This document shows, piece after piece, positions 1 to 8,018 of a stretch of DNA of 15,251 nucleotides. Positions within the stretch are counted from its first letter, which is position 1. Every line of letters starts with the position of its first letter. The notes below the pieces were generated by a model. It saw only the letters and a program-made list of their open reading frames with translations. It did not search any database and was not told where the DNA came from. Origin of the DNA: UCB3 sp964415605 (lineage in GTDB: Bacteria; Chloroflexota; Anaerolineae; Epilineales; Epilineaceae). The stretch spans positions 1 through 15,251 of the forward strand of contig CAYQBA010000118.1 in assembly GCA_964415605.1 (NCBI GenBank). The letters are read 5' to 3'. The position numbers and the translations under genes are program-made.

Positions 1-944
1 GGCGTCCCGCCGGCGGCGGGCGCCCAGTCGGGCTCGCGCCCCGCGGTCAGCGGATCGCCGACCGGGCCGCCGTCGGCCGGCACGACGTGGAGGTCCCAGC
101 GCGTGCCACCCGGCGCCGCGGCGTCGAACACGATCGCGCGACCGTCGGCCGACCACGCCGGCCGCCGCAGGTCGCGCGTGTCGTCGCTCGCGATGGTCCC
201 CGCGGCGCCGGTCGCCAGGTCGACGAGCCAGATGGCGTGGCGGACGCCCGCCGGCGACCACGGCCCCGACGCGAAGGCCAGACGCGTCCCGTCGCGCGAC
301 CAGGCGGGGTCGACGTCGTCCCAGCCCGGATGCGACAGGAGCAGCCGCGGGCCCGACCCGTCGGCGCCGATGACGTACAGGTCGCCTTCGCGCTGCCGCG
401 ACGTCACCGTGAACGCGATGCGCCGGCCGTCGGGCGACCACGTCGGGTGGCGGATCAGCGCCTCGCCGCCGTCGAGCAGGATGAGCGGCCGCGCCCCGAT
501 GCCGTCCGGCGGCGTGATCGACAGCGACGACGCCGTGACCTCGCCGGCGCCGCCGAGATGGGCGGCGAACGCGATCAGGCTGCCGTCCGGCGACCAGGCG
601 GGGTCGAGATCCTGCGGCCCCTGGGTGACCACCGCGACGTCGCCGGTGACGGTGTCGAGCACGTTGAGCCCCCAGCGGTTGGCCTCGACGCGCGCCGAGA
701 ACGCGAGCCGCCGCCCATCGGGCGCCCAGCTCGGCCCGGCCTCGACGATGCCGTCGCTGGCGGTGTGCTGCACGCGCGCGGCGCCGTCCGGGCGGACGGT
801 GAACAGCTCGGCCTGGTTGCCCGCGACGATGTCGATGAACGCGATGGCGTCCGGCCGCTGCGCCGCGGCGCGCGGCGCGTGGGCCTGTAGCACGGCGCCG
901 GCGGCGGCCAGCGCGGATACGATCGGGAGGAGCCAAGCCTTCAT
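1..944 (-). CDS. Secreted TolB-like (PD40/WD40-like) beta-propeller protein, 3' end cut by window edge
   Basis: The 314 visible codons read from ATG at 944 and continue past the left edge. A Sec signal peptide is visible (MKAWLLPIVSALAAAG, with AHA near residue 23 or AAA near residue 28 as cleavage options), so the product is exported. The mature part carries repeated PD40 blade signatures of the form P-x-W-[SA]-x-DG-x3-[AV]-F, at about residues 71-82, 115-126, 167-178, 213-224 and 262-273, with a sixth starting near 303. This spacing of 40-50 residues is typical of the TolB C-terminal propeller and of PD40 proteins. No TolB N-terminal domain or partner (tolA, pal) is seen, so I would not call it tolB. 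Such propellers usually bind ligands or proteins; the role here is unknown. The SD is weak (GAGG about 12 nt upstream) and there is no obvious promoter, so read-through from the ABC genes at 1074-3499 is possible. Confidence 0.85.
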   Translation of the reverse strand, partial: MKAWLLPIVSALAAAGAVLQAHAPRAAAQRPDAIAFIDIVAGNQAELFTVRPDGAARVQHTASDGIVEAGPSWAPDGRRLAFSARVEANRWGLNVLDTVTGDVAVVTQGPQDLDPAWSPDGSLIAFAAHLGGAGEVTASSLSITPPDGIGARPLILLDGGEALIRHPTWSPDGRRIAFTVTSRQREGDLYVIGADGSGPRLLLSHPGWDDVDPAWSRDGTRLAFASGPWSPAGVRHAIWLVDLATGAAGTIASDDTRDLRRPAWSADGRAIVFDAAAPGGTRWDLHVVPADGGPVGDPLTAGREPDWAPAAGGT

Positions 945-1029
945 GGGGATGCGTGACCTCGGAGCTGGTTCGGGACGGCGATGACCGGCCGGCGCTGGGC
1001 CGGGACGGGCCAGGTTCGCGCGGAGACAA

Positions 1030-1045
1030 CGCGGGCCGCCCCGCG
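1030..1045 (-). terminator. Possible weak hairpin after the ABC permease
   Basis: CGCGGG and CCCGCG form a 6-bp perfect stem around a 4-nt loop, about 29 nt after the permease stop on the minus strand. Only a short TTGT follows it, not a U-tract. In DNA this GC-rich such stems are common, so it may be chance. The rest of the 129-bp gap (945-1073) shows no other recognisable signal. Confidence 0.2.
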
Positions 1046-1073
1046 CGCGTTACCCCGATCCCGCCGCTCAGGC

Positions 1074-2716
1074 TCAGCGGGCCTCGACGATCTCGGCATA
1101 CAAGCGGTCCTCGCGCGCGGCCAGGGCGCGGGCGGCCCACGCCACGAGCCCGAGGTAGACCACGGCCGCGTAGCCGAAGCCGCCGACGAGCGCCAGCGGC
1201 AGCCAGCGCGGCGCCAGCACCCAGCACGCCGCCAGGCCCGCGACGATCGGCGCGGCCAGGAGGGGGAAGCCGACGAGCATGACGACCACGCCGGCGAACG
1301 CCGGCCCGCTGGCCTCGGACTGTCCCCGTTCGACGTCGATGTAATGCGCGAAGTAGACGCTGCCCAGGTGCGCGAGGCCGGCGAACGCCAGCTGGAAGAC
1401 CGCGGCGGCGGCCACCGCGGCCAGCAGCGCGACGGGCGCCCGCGCCGCGAGCGCGGCGCCGGTGCCGCTGACGGTGGCCATCAGCACCGCGACGCACACG
1501 AACAGCGCGCCCTGCGCCACGAGCACGAGCGAGCGCCGGGCCGGCGTCAGGAGCAGCGTCCCGAGGCCCCGGTGGTCGAGCAGCGCGAGCCCGTTGACCC
1601 CGAACGCGGTGGTGATGAACGCGCTGGCGCCTCCGACGACGAGGCCCACCGCCGCCGGCGGCGGGGCAAGGTTGCGCGTGCCGAAGAACGCCATCAGCCC
1701 GAACATGACCGGCAGGAAGGCGACGCGCGACGTCAGCGGGCTCCGCCGGAGGTTCAGCCAGTCCTTGCGCCACAGCGCCCGCAGCGCCCGGCTGTCCGCC
1801 GCGGACAGCCCGGGCAGGCGGCGGGCCTCGCGGAGCGGGCGGCGGGCGGCGGCCTCGACGCCGCGGGCGTGCCAGGTGTCGCCGAAGTACAAGCGCGCCT
1901 GCAGCCGGGCGTGCAGCCACGCCCCGCCCGCCGCCGCGGCCGCCAGCAGGCCGCATCGCACGGCCCAGCCCGCCGGCTCGCCCGTCATGGCGGCCAGCAC
2001 CGCGCCGGCGAACCAGCCCGGCGGCAGCCACAGCAGGTACGTGCTGTCCATCATCCGGTCGAGGAACGGCGCGGTCTCGGCACGGCCGAAGTCGCTGAGG
2101 CCCATCTGGCTCAGCATGAACCCGAAGAGCACCAGCCCGATGCCGGCCGCCACGGCCTGGCGCAGGCGGCGGTCGTCGGCCGCCAGGTCCAGCACGTCCA
2201 GCACCACCGCCTTCAGCACCACCAGCAGGGCCAGGTACAACCCGCCGGCCGCGGCGATCTGGCCGGCCGACAGCGGGCCGCGCGCCGCGCCCGCCAGCAC
2301 CGCCACCAGGAACGGCAGCGTGACGAGCGTGATGAAGCTGGCGGCGCTGGCGACCAGCCCCCCGATCACCAGCCCGCGCAGGCTGATGGGCTGCGGCAGG
2401 AGCCGGCGCAGGCTCGGGGCCTCGAAGAGCTGCTGGTTGGCCATCGGCGACACGGCCCACATCAGCAGGAGAAACGTGAACCCGCTGGCCACCAGCGCGG
2501 TGCCGCGCTCGGGCGGCAGCGTGCGCAGGGCGATCAGCAGCCCGCCGCCGAGGAACAAGACATACGGGATGCTGATGACGAGGAGCAGCGCCAGCCCCGC
2601 CACGCGGCCGACCTCGCGCTGGCCGCCGCGCCGGAGCCCGTTGACGAGCAGGCGGCGCTGGAGCCAGGCCAGCGTGCGCAGCTCGGACCGCAGCCCGCCC
2701 GGGCCGGCCGCGTGGC

Positions 2717-2720
<4 letters not shown>
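1074..2720 (-). CDS. ABC-2 type exporter permease
   Basis: A 548-residue polytopic membrane protein, very probably the membrane subunit working with the ATPase encoded directly upstream. About 11-12 hydrophobic segments can be picked out, roughly at residues 40-66, 76-92, 115-145, 154-178, 188-205, 234-262, 333-347, 355-378, 398-421, 427-450, 472-500 and 506-530. A cytoplasmic-looking stretch at 275-330 ends in LWRKDWLNLRRSP, the type of basic motif that precedes a membrane half in ABC-2 exporters; the two halves suggest an internally duplicated exporter. I chose the GTG at 2720 because it overlaps the ATPase stop as GTGA, the usual sign of translational coupling. The open frame continues upstream to 2891, but that part is Arg/Gly/Pro-rich and lies inside the ATPase gene. 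Substrate is unknown. Confidence 0.85.
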
Positions 2721-3499
<779 letters not shown>

Positions 3500-3506
3500 G
3501 GAGGCT

Positions 3507-3511
3507 TCTCC
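3507..3511 (-). promoter_or_regulatory. Shine-Dalgarno deciding the ABC ATPase start
   Basis: GGAGA on the minus strand, 7 nt before GTG at 3499. The competing ATG at 3523 lies upstream of this SD and has only GCG-rich sequence before it, so the GTG is the better start. Confidence 0.6.
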
Positions 3512-3604
3512 AGGTGGGACCATCGCGGGCGGCGGCGCGCCATCGCTGCACCGGGGACGCCTGTCTCCCCCCGAATACAGGACCTTCGCGCTCGGTCGTG
3601 GTCA

Positions 3605-3613
3605 ATGGTAGCA
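3605..3613 (-). promoter_or_regulatory. Candidate extended -10 for the ABC exporter genes
   Basis: The minus strand reads TGCTACCAT, resembling the TGCTATNNT boxes found elsewhere in the window. A start near 3597 would give a leader of about 98 nt before GTG 3499, consistent with the SD there. The box has a C at its third base and no clear -35, so support is modest. Confidence 0.3.
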
Positions 3614-3623
3614 CCGTAGCACC
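3608..3623 (+). repeat. Tandem 8-bp direct repeat GTAGCACC x2 in the divergent promoter region
   Basis: Two abutting perfect copies of GTAGCACC sit between the divergent ABC-exporter and nadBC genes. On the plus strand they lie just upstream of the nadB -35 candidate. On the minus strand the downstream copy supplies the TGCTAC of the candidate extended -10. The repeat could be an activator or repressor site, a duplicated -10, or chance. Confidence 0.4.
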
Positions 3624-3629
3624 GGCCGT

Positions 3630-3659
3630 TTGCGCGCCGCGCCTGCCGTCGTGTAAACT
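3630..3659 (+). promoter_or_regulatory. Candidate nadB promoter (TTGCGC - 18 bp - TAAACT)
   Basis: TAAACT at 3654-3659 is one of the few AT-rich hexamers in the 238-bp gap, with TTGCGC at 3630-3635 at 18-bp spacing. A start around 3667 would give a leader of about 70 nt before ATG 3738. I recognise no known NAD-regulator (NrtR, NiaR, NadQ) operator here. Confidence 0.4.
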
Positions 3660-3737
3660 GCCGTGCCCCCGGGGGCGGGCCGCGCCCCGCGCGCCGCGCC
3701 GGGCGGTCCGTGCCACCTTCCCCGTCAGCCGGTTGTG

Positions 3738-5606
3738 ATGCACCGAGCCTCTGATACCATCGCGGCCGACGTCGTCGTCGTCGGCACCGGCATCGCCGGC
3801 ATGAGCGCGGCGCTCGGCCTGCCGGGCGGGTGCCGGGTGCACCTCCTGACCAAGACCGACTGGGACATCGGCGGCTCCAGCCGCTGGGCCCAAGGCGGGC
3901 TGGCCGCGGCGGTGGGCCCGGGCGACACGCCGGAGCGGCACGCGGCCGACACGCTGGCCGTGGGCGGCGGCCTCAACGACCCCGCGGTGGTGGCGATCCT
4001 CACGCGCGGCGGCCCGCCGGCGGTGGCGCGGCTCGTCGCGCTGGGCGCGCGCTTCGACCGCGACCCGGACGGGCGGCTGGTGCTCGGGCGCGAGGCCGCC
4101 CACCACCGGCGCCGGATCCTCCACGCCCACGGCGACGCCACCGGCGCCGAGATCGTCCGGGCGCTGATGGCCGCCGTGCACGCGGCGCCGCACGTGACCG
4201 TCTTCACGCGGGCGTTTGCCTGGGATCTCGTGGTGCGGGCCGGCCGCGTGGCCGGCGTCCGCGCCGTCCACGCCGACGGGCGCGCCGTGTTGCACACCGC
4301 CAGCGCCGTCGTGCTCGCCACGGGCGGCTGCGGGCAGCTCTACCGCTTCACCACCAACCCGCCCGAGGTCACCGGCGACGGGCTGGCCATGGCGGCCCGC
4401 GCCGGGGCCGGGCTGGCGGACCTCGAGTTCGTGCAGTTCCACCCCACCGCCCTGGCCGTCGACGACGATCCGCTGCCGCTGCTCACCGAGGCCCTCCGGG
4501 GCGAGGGCGCGCGGCTCGTCGACCCCGCGGGCCGGCGCTTCATGACGGGCGTCGACCCGGAGGGCGAGCTGGCGCCGCGCGACGTCGTGGCCCGCGCCAT
4601 CTGGCGCGAGCTGGCGGAGGGGCGGCAGGCGTTCCTCGACGTCCGCGGGACCGCCATCGCCGCGACCATTGCCGACCGCTTCCCCACCGTGTTCGCGGCG
4701 TGCATGCGGCACGGGATCGATCCGCGCCGAGCGCCGATGCCGGTCGTGCCGGCCGCGCATTACCACATGGGCGGCGTCGAGGTCGACGCGTGGGGCCGCG
4801 CGTCGCTGGTCGGGCTGTGGGCGTGCGGCGAGGTGGCCGCCACCGGCGCCCACGGCGCCAACCGGCTGGCGAGCAACTCGCTGCTCGAGGCCCTGGTTTT
4901 TGGCGGGCGCGTCGCCCGCGACGTCGCCGGCCGCCTGGCCGCCGGCGGGTCCGGGGCGGTCCCCGACGCCGGCGCACCGCCGCGCCCGGCGGCGGTGGCG
5001 GGATCGCGCGGGACCTCCGCCGGGGGCGGTCCGCGGCCCCACCCCGGCCGCGGTGAACCCGATCTCGCCGCGCTGCGCGCCGAGGTGCGCCGGCGGACCT
5101 GGGACGAGATCGGCCTCGTGCGCGACGCCGCCGGGCTGACCGCCGCGCTCGCCGCCCTGGCGGCGGTTTCGGATGCCGTCGGCGACGCATGGCCCGAGGC
5201 TGACGCGACGCCCGAGGCCGATGCGAGGCCCGAACCCCGTGCGTCGGGCGGGTTTGGGCCAGCCGACATCGCCGCGGCCGCTGCCGATGCGGTCGGTGAC
5301 CCGCATGGATCGCCGGCCCCGGACCCCGCGGCCGACACGTTCGAGCGCCTGTGTACCGTCGGCGAGATCCGCAACCTGGCCTTCGTCGGCCGGCTCGTGG
5401 CAACCGCTGCCCAGGCCCGCCGCGAGAGCCGCGGCGCGCACTTCCGCTCGGACTACCCCGCCCCCGCGCCGGGCGCGCCGCGCCGCGTCCGCGTGCGCTG
5501 GGTGGCGCCGGAGATCGTCGCCACGGCCGAGCCCACGGCCGTGGACCAGCCCGGCCGCCCGCCGTGGCCGGGCCCGCCGCCGCCCGGCGGCGAGGAGACC
5601 CCATGA
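3738..5606 (+). CDS. nadB: L-aspartate oxidase
   Basis: FAD-dependent oxidation of L-aspartate to iminoaspartate, first step of bacterial de novo NAD synthesis, in the cytosol. The FAD Rossmann motif is GTGIAG at residues 16-21. Further family motifs are SSRWAQGGLAAA, HAHGDATG, EFVQFHPTAL, TEALRGEGARL, HMGGVEVD (His343), ACGEVAATGAHGANRLASNS (Arg376) and the C-terminal RNLAFVGRL, then RRESRGAHFRSDYP. At 622 residues it is about 80-110 longer than usual NadB (roughly 510-540). The excess is two low-complexity segments: a Pro/Gly/Ala linker between the FAD part and the helical domain (about residues 403-441), and an Asp/Pro/Ala insert of about 55 residues inside the helical domain (about 478-535). 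Catalytic motifs are intact, so it is probably active. ATG 3738 starts just before the first beta strand; the in-frame GTG 3663 would add a Pro/Arg-rich leader with no homologous look. No clear SD. It overlaps nadC by ATGA. Confidence 0.95.
   Translation: MHRASDTIAADVVVVGTGIAGMSAALGLPGGCRVHLLTKTDWDIGGSSRWAQGGLAAAVGPGDTPERHAADTLAVGGGLNDPAVVAILTRGGPPAVARLVALGARFDRDPDGRLVLGREAAHHRRRILHAHGDATGAEIVRALMAAVHAAPHVTVFTRAFAWDLVVRAGRVAGVRAVHADGRAVLHTASAVVLATGGCGQLYRFTTNPPEVTGDGLAMAARAGAGLADLEFVQFHPTALAVDDDPLPLLTEALRGEGARLVDPAGRRFMTGVDPEGELAPRDVVARAIWRELAEGRQAFLDVRGTAIAATIADRFPTVFAACMRHGIDPRRAPMPVVPAAHYHMGGVEVDAWGRASLVGLWACGEVAATGAHGANRLASNSLLEALVFGGRVARDVAGRLAAGGSGAVPDAGAPPRPAAVAGSRGTSAGGGPRPHPGRGEPDLAALRAEVRRRTWDEIGLVRDAAGLTAALAALAAVSDAVGDAWPEADATPEADARPEPRASGGFGPADIAAAAADAVGDPHGSPAPDPAADTFERLCTVGEIRNLAFVGRLVATAAQARRESRGAHFRSDYPAPAPGAPRRVRVRWVAPEIVATAEPTAVDQPGRPPWPGPPPPGGEETP
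5192..5236 (+). repeat. 18-bp tandem repeat (2.5 copies) inside the nadB insert
   Basis: Units begin at 5192, 5210 and 5228 (partial), each opening GCCCGAG or GCCCGAA; the first two units match at 15 of 18 positions. They encode PEADAT, PEADAR and PEP. Nearby, GATGCCGTCGGCGACGCATGG near 5172 is loosely echoed near 5285, suggesting that this part of the gene grew by local duplication. The period is a multiple of three, so the frame is kept. Confidence 0.65.
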
Positions 5607-6475
5607 CCGCGTCGCCGACGCTGCCGACCCTGCCGCCGCTGTACGCGCTTCAGTACGAGCCCATCCTGCGCCGCGCCCTGGCCGAAGACCTCGGCCGGGC
5701 CGGGGACCTGACCACCGACGCCATCGTCGCGCCGGACGCGGTCGCCACCGCCCGCATCGTCGCGCGCGCCCCCGGGCGGATCGCCGGCGCCGCGATGGCC
5801 GCGGCCGTGTTCGGCCTGCTGGACCCGCGGGTCGAGGTGATGGTCGAGGTGGCCGACGGCCACGACGCCGCGGCCGGCGCGACGATCGCCCGGGTCCGCG
5901 GGCCGGCGCGCGCGATCCTCAGCGGCGAGCGCACGGCCCTGAACCTCCTCGGCCGGCTGTGCGGCATCGCGACGACGACCCGCGACCTGGCGGCGCTGGT
6001 GGCGCCCCATGGTGCCCGCGTCGCCTGCACCCGCAAGACCACGCCGACGCTGCGGGCCCTCGAAAAGTACGCCGTCCGCGCCGGCGGCGGCGCCAACCAC
6101 CGCTTCGGGCTGGACGACGCCGTGCTGATCAAGGACAACCACATCGCCATCGCCGGCGGGGTCGGTCCGGCGATCGCGGCCGTGCGGCGGTCCGTGGGGC
6201 ACCTGGTCAAGGTCGAGGTCGAGGTGACGCGCCTCGACGAGCTCGACGCCGCGCTCGCGCTGGGCGTCGACGCGGTGCTGCTCGACAACATGGGCGTCGA
6301 ACGGCTGCGCGAGGCCGTCGCGCGCGTCGCCGGCCGGGCCGTCACCGAGGCGTCGGGCGGCATCACGCCGGCCACGGCCGCGGCCGTGGCGGCCACCGGC
6401 GTCGACCTCCTGTCGGTCGGCTGGCTGACCCACAGCGCGCCGGCGCTCGACGTGGCGCTCGACATCTCGGCGTAG
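5603..6475 (+). CDS. nadC: Nicotinate-nucleotide pyrophosphorylase (quinolinate phosphoribosyltransferase)
   Basis: Converts quinolinate and PRPP to nicotinate mononucleotide, CO2 and PPi, the third committed step of de novo NAD synthesis. The 290-residue length is normal. Diagnostic motifs are SGERTALNLLGRLCGIAT (107-124), CTRKTTPTLRALEKYA (142-157, with the Arg/Lys that bind quinolinate and phosphate), GGGANHRFGL (161-170), IKDNH (176-180), KVEVEV (203-208), AVLLDNMG (224-231) and EASGGI (249-254). The start ATG overlaps the nadB stop as ATGA and has GAGGAG 5 nt upstream within nadB, so the pair is an operon with coupled translation. Quinolinate synthase (nadA), which acts between NadB and NadC, is not in the window and must be encoded elsewhere if the pathway is complete. 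Confidence 0.96.
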   Translation: MTASPTLPTLPPLYALQYEPILRRALAEDLGRAGDLTTDAIVAPDAVATARIVARAPGRIAGAAMAAAVFGLLDPRVEVMVEVADGHDAAAGATIARVRGPARAILSGERTALNLLGRLCGIATTTRDLAALVAPHGARVACTRKTTPTLRALEKYAVRAGGGANHRFGLDDAVLIKDNHIAIAGGVGPAIAAVRRSVGHLVKVEVEVTRLDELDAALALGVDAVLLDNMGVERLREAVARVAGRAVTEASGGITPATAAAVAATGVDLLSVGWLTHSAPALDVALDISA

Positions 6476-6491
6476 GCGCGGGTTCCCGCGC
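6476..6491 (+). terminator. Hairpin directly after the nadC stop
   Basis: GCGCGGG, TT, CCCGCGC form a perfect inverted repeat starting one base after the nadC TAG (about a 6-bp stem with a 4-nt loop in RNA). No U-tract follows, so it is at best an atypical terminator or 3'-end stabiliser. A T5 run at 6563-6567 follows a second small stem (CGGCG at 6543, CGCCG at 6551) and is an alternative end for the nadBC message. Confidence 0.3.
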
Positions 6492-6588
6492 GGCGGAAAG
6501 GCGGCGGGGCGATCCGAACCGGCCGGCTCCCCATCCGGTGATCGGCGCGGCGCCGGGAAGGGTTTTTCGCCCCGCCGGCCCCGTCGGC

Positions 6589-6594
6589 TAGACT
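6589..6594 (+). promoter_or_regulatory. Candidate -10 for efp
   Basis: TAGACT, preceded by GGC as in another box of this window (12339-12347), with TTTCGC/TTCGCC about 17-18 bp upstream as a poor -35. Transcription starting near 6602 would leave a leader of about 46 nt carrying the efp SD. Confidence 0.4.
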
Positions 6595-6647
6595 TGGGGT
6601 GTTGTCCAGACGTCGTCACGCCAACACGAGGGACGGAGGAGTCCGCG

Positions 6648-7220
6648 ATGATCGAAGCCGCGCAGGTGCGCCGGGGAAACGTGATCGAGATCGACGGCGA
6701 GCTGTACCGCTGCCTGGAGCAGCAGCTCGTCAAGATGGGGCGCGGGGGAGCCAATGTCAACACCAAGCTCCGCAACCTGTCGACCGGGGCGACCATCAGC
6801 CGGACGTTCGGGTCCAACGAGCGGCTGCAGGACGTGCGGCTCGAGAGCCACAAGGTGCAGTACCTCTACAACGACGGGGCGTTCTACCACTTCATGGATC
6901 TCGAGAGCTTCGAGCAGCCGGCCCTCCCGGCGTCGACGGTCGAGGACGTCGCCATGTACCTCGTGGAGAACATGGAGCTGCAGATGGCGATGCACGACGG
7001 CCAGCCGCTGTCGATCGAGCTGCCGGTGACGGTCGACCTGGCTGTCGAGGAGGCGCCGCCGGGGTTCAAGGGCGACACCGCCAGCGGCGGCGGCAAGCCG
7101 GTCACGCTCGCCAACGGCCTCACCGTCACCGTGCCGTTCTTCATCGACCGCGGCGACGTCATCCGCATCGACACCCGCACCGGCGAGTACGTGACGCGCG
7201 TCGAGAAGGGCGGCGGCTGA
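6648..7220 (+). CDS. efp: Translation elongation factor P
   Basis: A 190-residue, three-domain EF-P that binds the ribosome between P and E sites and relieves stalling at consecutive prolines. The N-terminal KOW-like domain contains the loop KMGRGGANVNTKLRNL at residues 29-44; its tip residue, at the position of the modified Lys34 of E. coli, is Arg32. The body matches the family throughout: TFGSNERLQDV, QYLYNDG, FMDLESFEQ, then the C-terminal PPGFKGDTASGGGKP and VPFFIDRGDVIRIDTRTGEY. The loop resembles the Thermus form (GRGGA). ATG 6648 is fixed by a strong SD, GGAGGA at 6635-6640, 7 nt upstream; an upstream in-frame start at 6594 overlaps the likely -10. It stands alone, convergent with the DUF4230 gene across 20 bp with no visible terminator. 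Confidence 0.97.
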   Translation: MIEAAQVRRGNVIEIDGELYRCLEQQLVKMGRGGANVNTKLRNLSTGATISRTFGSNERLQDVRLESHKVQYLYNDGAFYHFMDLESFEQPALPASTVEDVAMYLVENMELQMAMHDGQPLSIELPVTVDLAVEEAPPGFKGDTASGGGKPVTLANGLTVTVPFFIDRGDVIRIDTRTGEYVTRVEKGGG

Positions 7221-7240
7221 GCCTTGTCGACCTGCCCGGC

Positions 7241-8005
7241 TTACGGCACCCTGACGCCCGCCGGCGTCGCGTCGGTCCGCGCCGGCAGCGGGCACGCCCC
7301 GGGGGCGGGCGGGCGCGTGCGCACCGTGACCTCGCGGTAGCCCGCGCCGCCCAGGAGCCCCCGCACTGCGGTGTCCGCCCGGGCATTGGCGTCGTCGAGG
7401 ATCCCCTCCGCGCAGGCCGTGCGGACGATCTTGTCGAGCGCGAACTGCTCCGCGCGGCTCTGCATCGCCGGGTCGAGCGGCCCGAGCAGCGACTGCCGCA
7501 GGTCGTAGACGTACGAGCGCTCGACGTCGATCTTACGGTCGAGCAGCTCCGGGGCGGGCAGGCGAATCTCGACGCGGTCGCCCGCGATCGTGACGTCGCC
7601 GGGCATGAGCTCTCCGAGGTCGACGCCGGCCCGCACCTCGCCGTGGGCGACGTACAGCAGATCGGTGCGCCCGATCTCGAAGCCGCCCAGCGTCCGGGCC
7701 TGCGACTCGGTGACCACCGTCTCGAGGGTGTAGATCGCCGTCGCCAGCTCGCTGGCCTGGCGCATCTGGCGGACCATGACCATCCGCACGTCGAGCGTCG
7801 GCGGGGGCTGAGTCGGGACGAGGGCCGCGACGTCGACCACCGGCGCCTCGAGGATCTGGTCGGCGCGCTGGTAGACGCGGTAGACCGCGACGGCCGCGAC
7901 GAGCGCCAGCGCCCCGCACCCGAAGAGCGCGAAGGCCACGGCGGCGGGCACGAGCCGGTCGGCCGCGGGGCGCGCGGCCGGGCCGCCGGCGGTCGGGTCG
8001 ATCAT
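7241..8005 (-). CDS. DUF4230 family membrane-anchored protein
   Basis: A 254-residue protein of unknown function. After a polar N-terminus there is one hydrophobic segment at about residues 19-42, followed by YRVYQRAD, so it is probably anchored by one helix with the rest outside the membrane. The soluble domain has features I associate with DUF4230: an LETVVTESQ segment, LLYVAHGEVRAGVDLGEL, a short GDVTI/RVEIRLPAPELLD strand pair, and a helical tail with repeated Ala/Arg. The frame opens at ATG 8005, 13 nt after the fabL stop on the same strand; there is only a weak G-rich SD, so translation may depend on fabL. The link to fatty-acid synthesis is positional only. The family call is good; the function is unknown. 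Confidence 0.8.
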   Translation of the reverse strand: MIDPTAGGPAARPAADRLVPAAVAFALFGCGALALVAAVAVYRVYQRADQILEAPVVDVAALVPTQPPPTLDVRMVMVRQMRQASELATAIYTLETVVTESQARTLGGFEIGRTDLLYVAHGEVRAGVDLGELMPGDVTIAGDRVEIRLPAPELLDRKIDVERSYVYDLRQSLLGPLDPAMQSRAEQFALDKIVRTACAEGILDDANARADTAVRGLLGGAGYREVTVRTRPPAPGACPLPARTDATPAGVRVP

Positions 8006-8018
8006 CGCCGCCCCCGCG

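Noticed and set aside
70..740. Recurring CGACCAC/GGCGACCA-like repeats in the first kilobase
   Set aside because: They are the degenerate DNA of the W-S-P-D-G blade motif of the beta-propeller gene, not a DNA repeat array or CRISPR.
3663..3665. In-frame GTG as an earlier nadB start
   Set aside because: It lies only 3 nt after the candidate -10 and adds 25 Pro/Arg/Gly-rich residues before the FAD-binding strand.
3500..3737. tRNA, riboswitch or small gene in the largest gap
   Set aside because: No T-loop motif, no conserved riboswitch core and no short frame with an SD; only the promoter-like elements and tandem 8-mer listed above.
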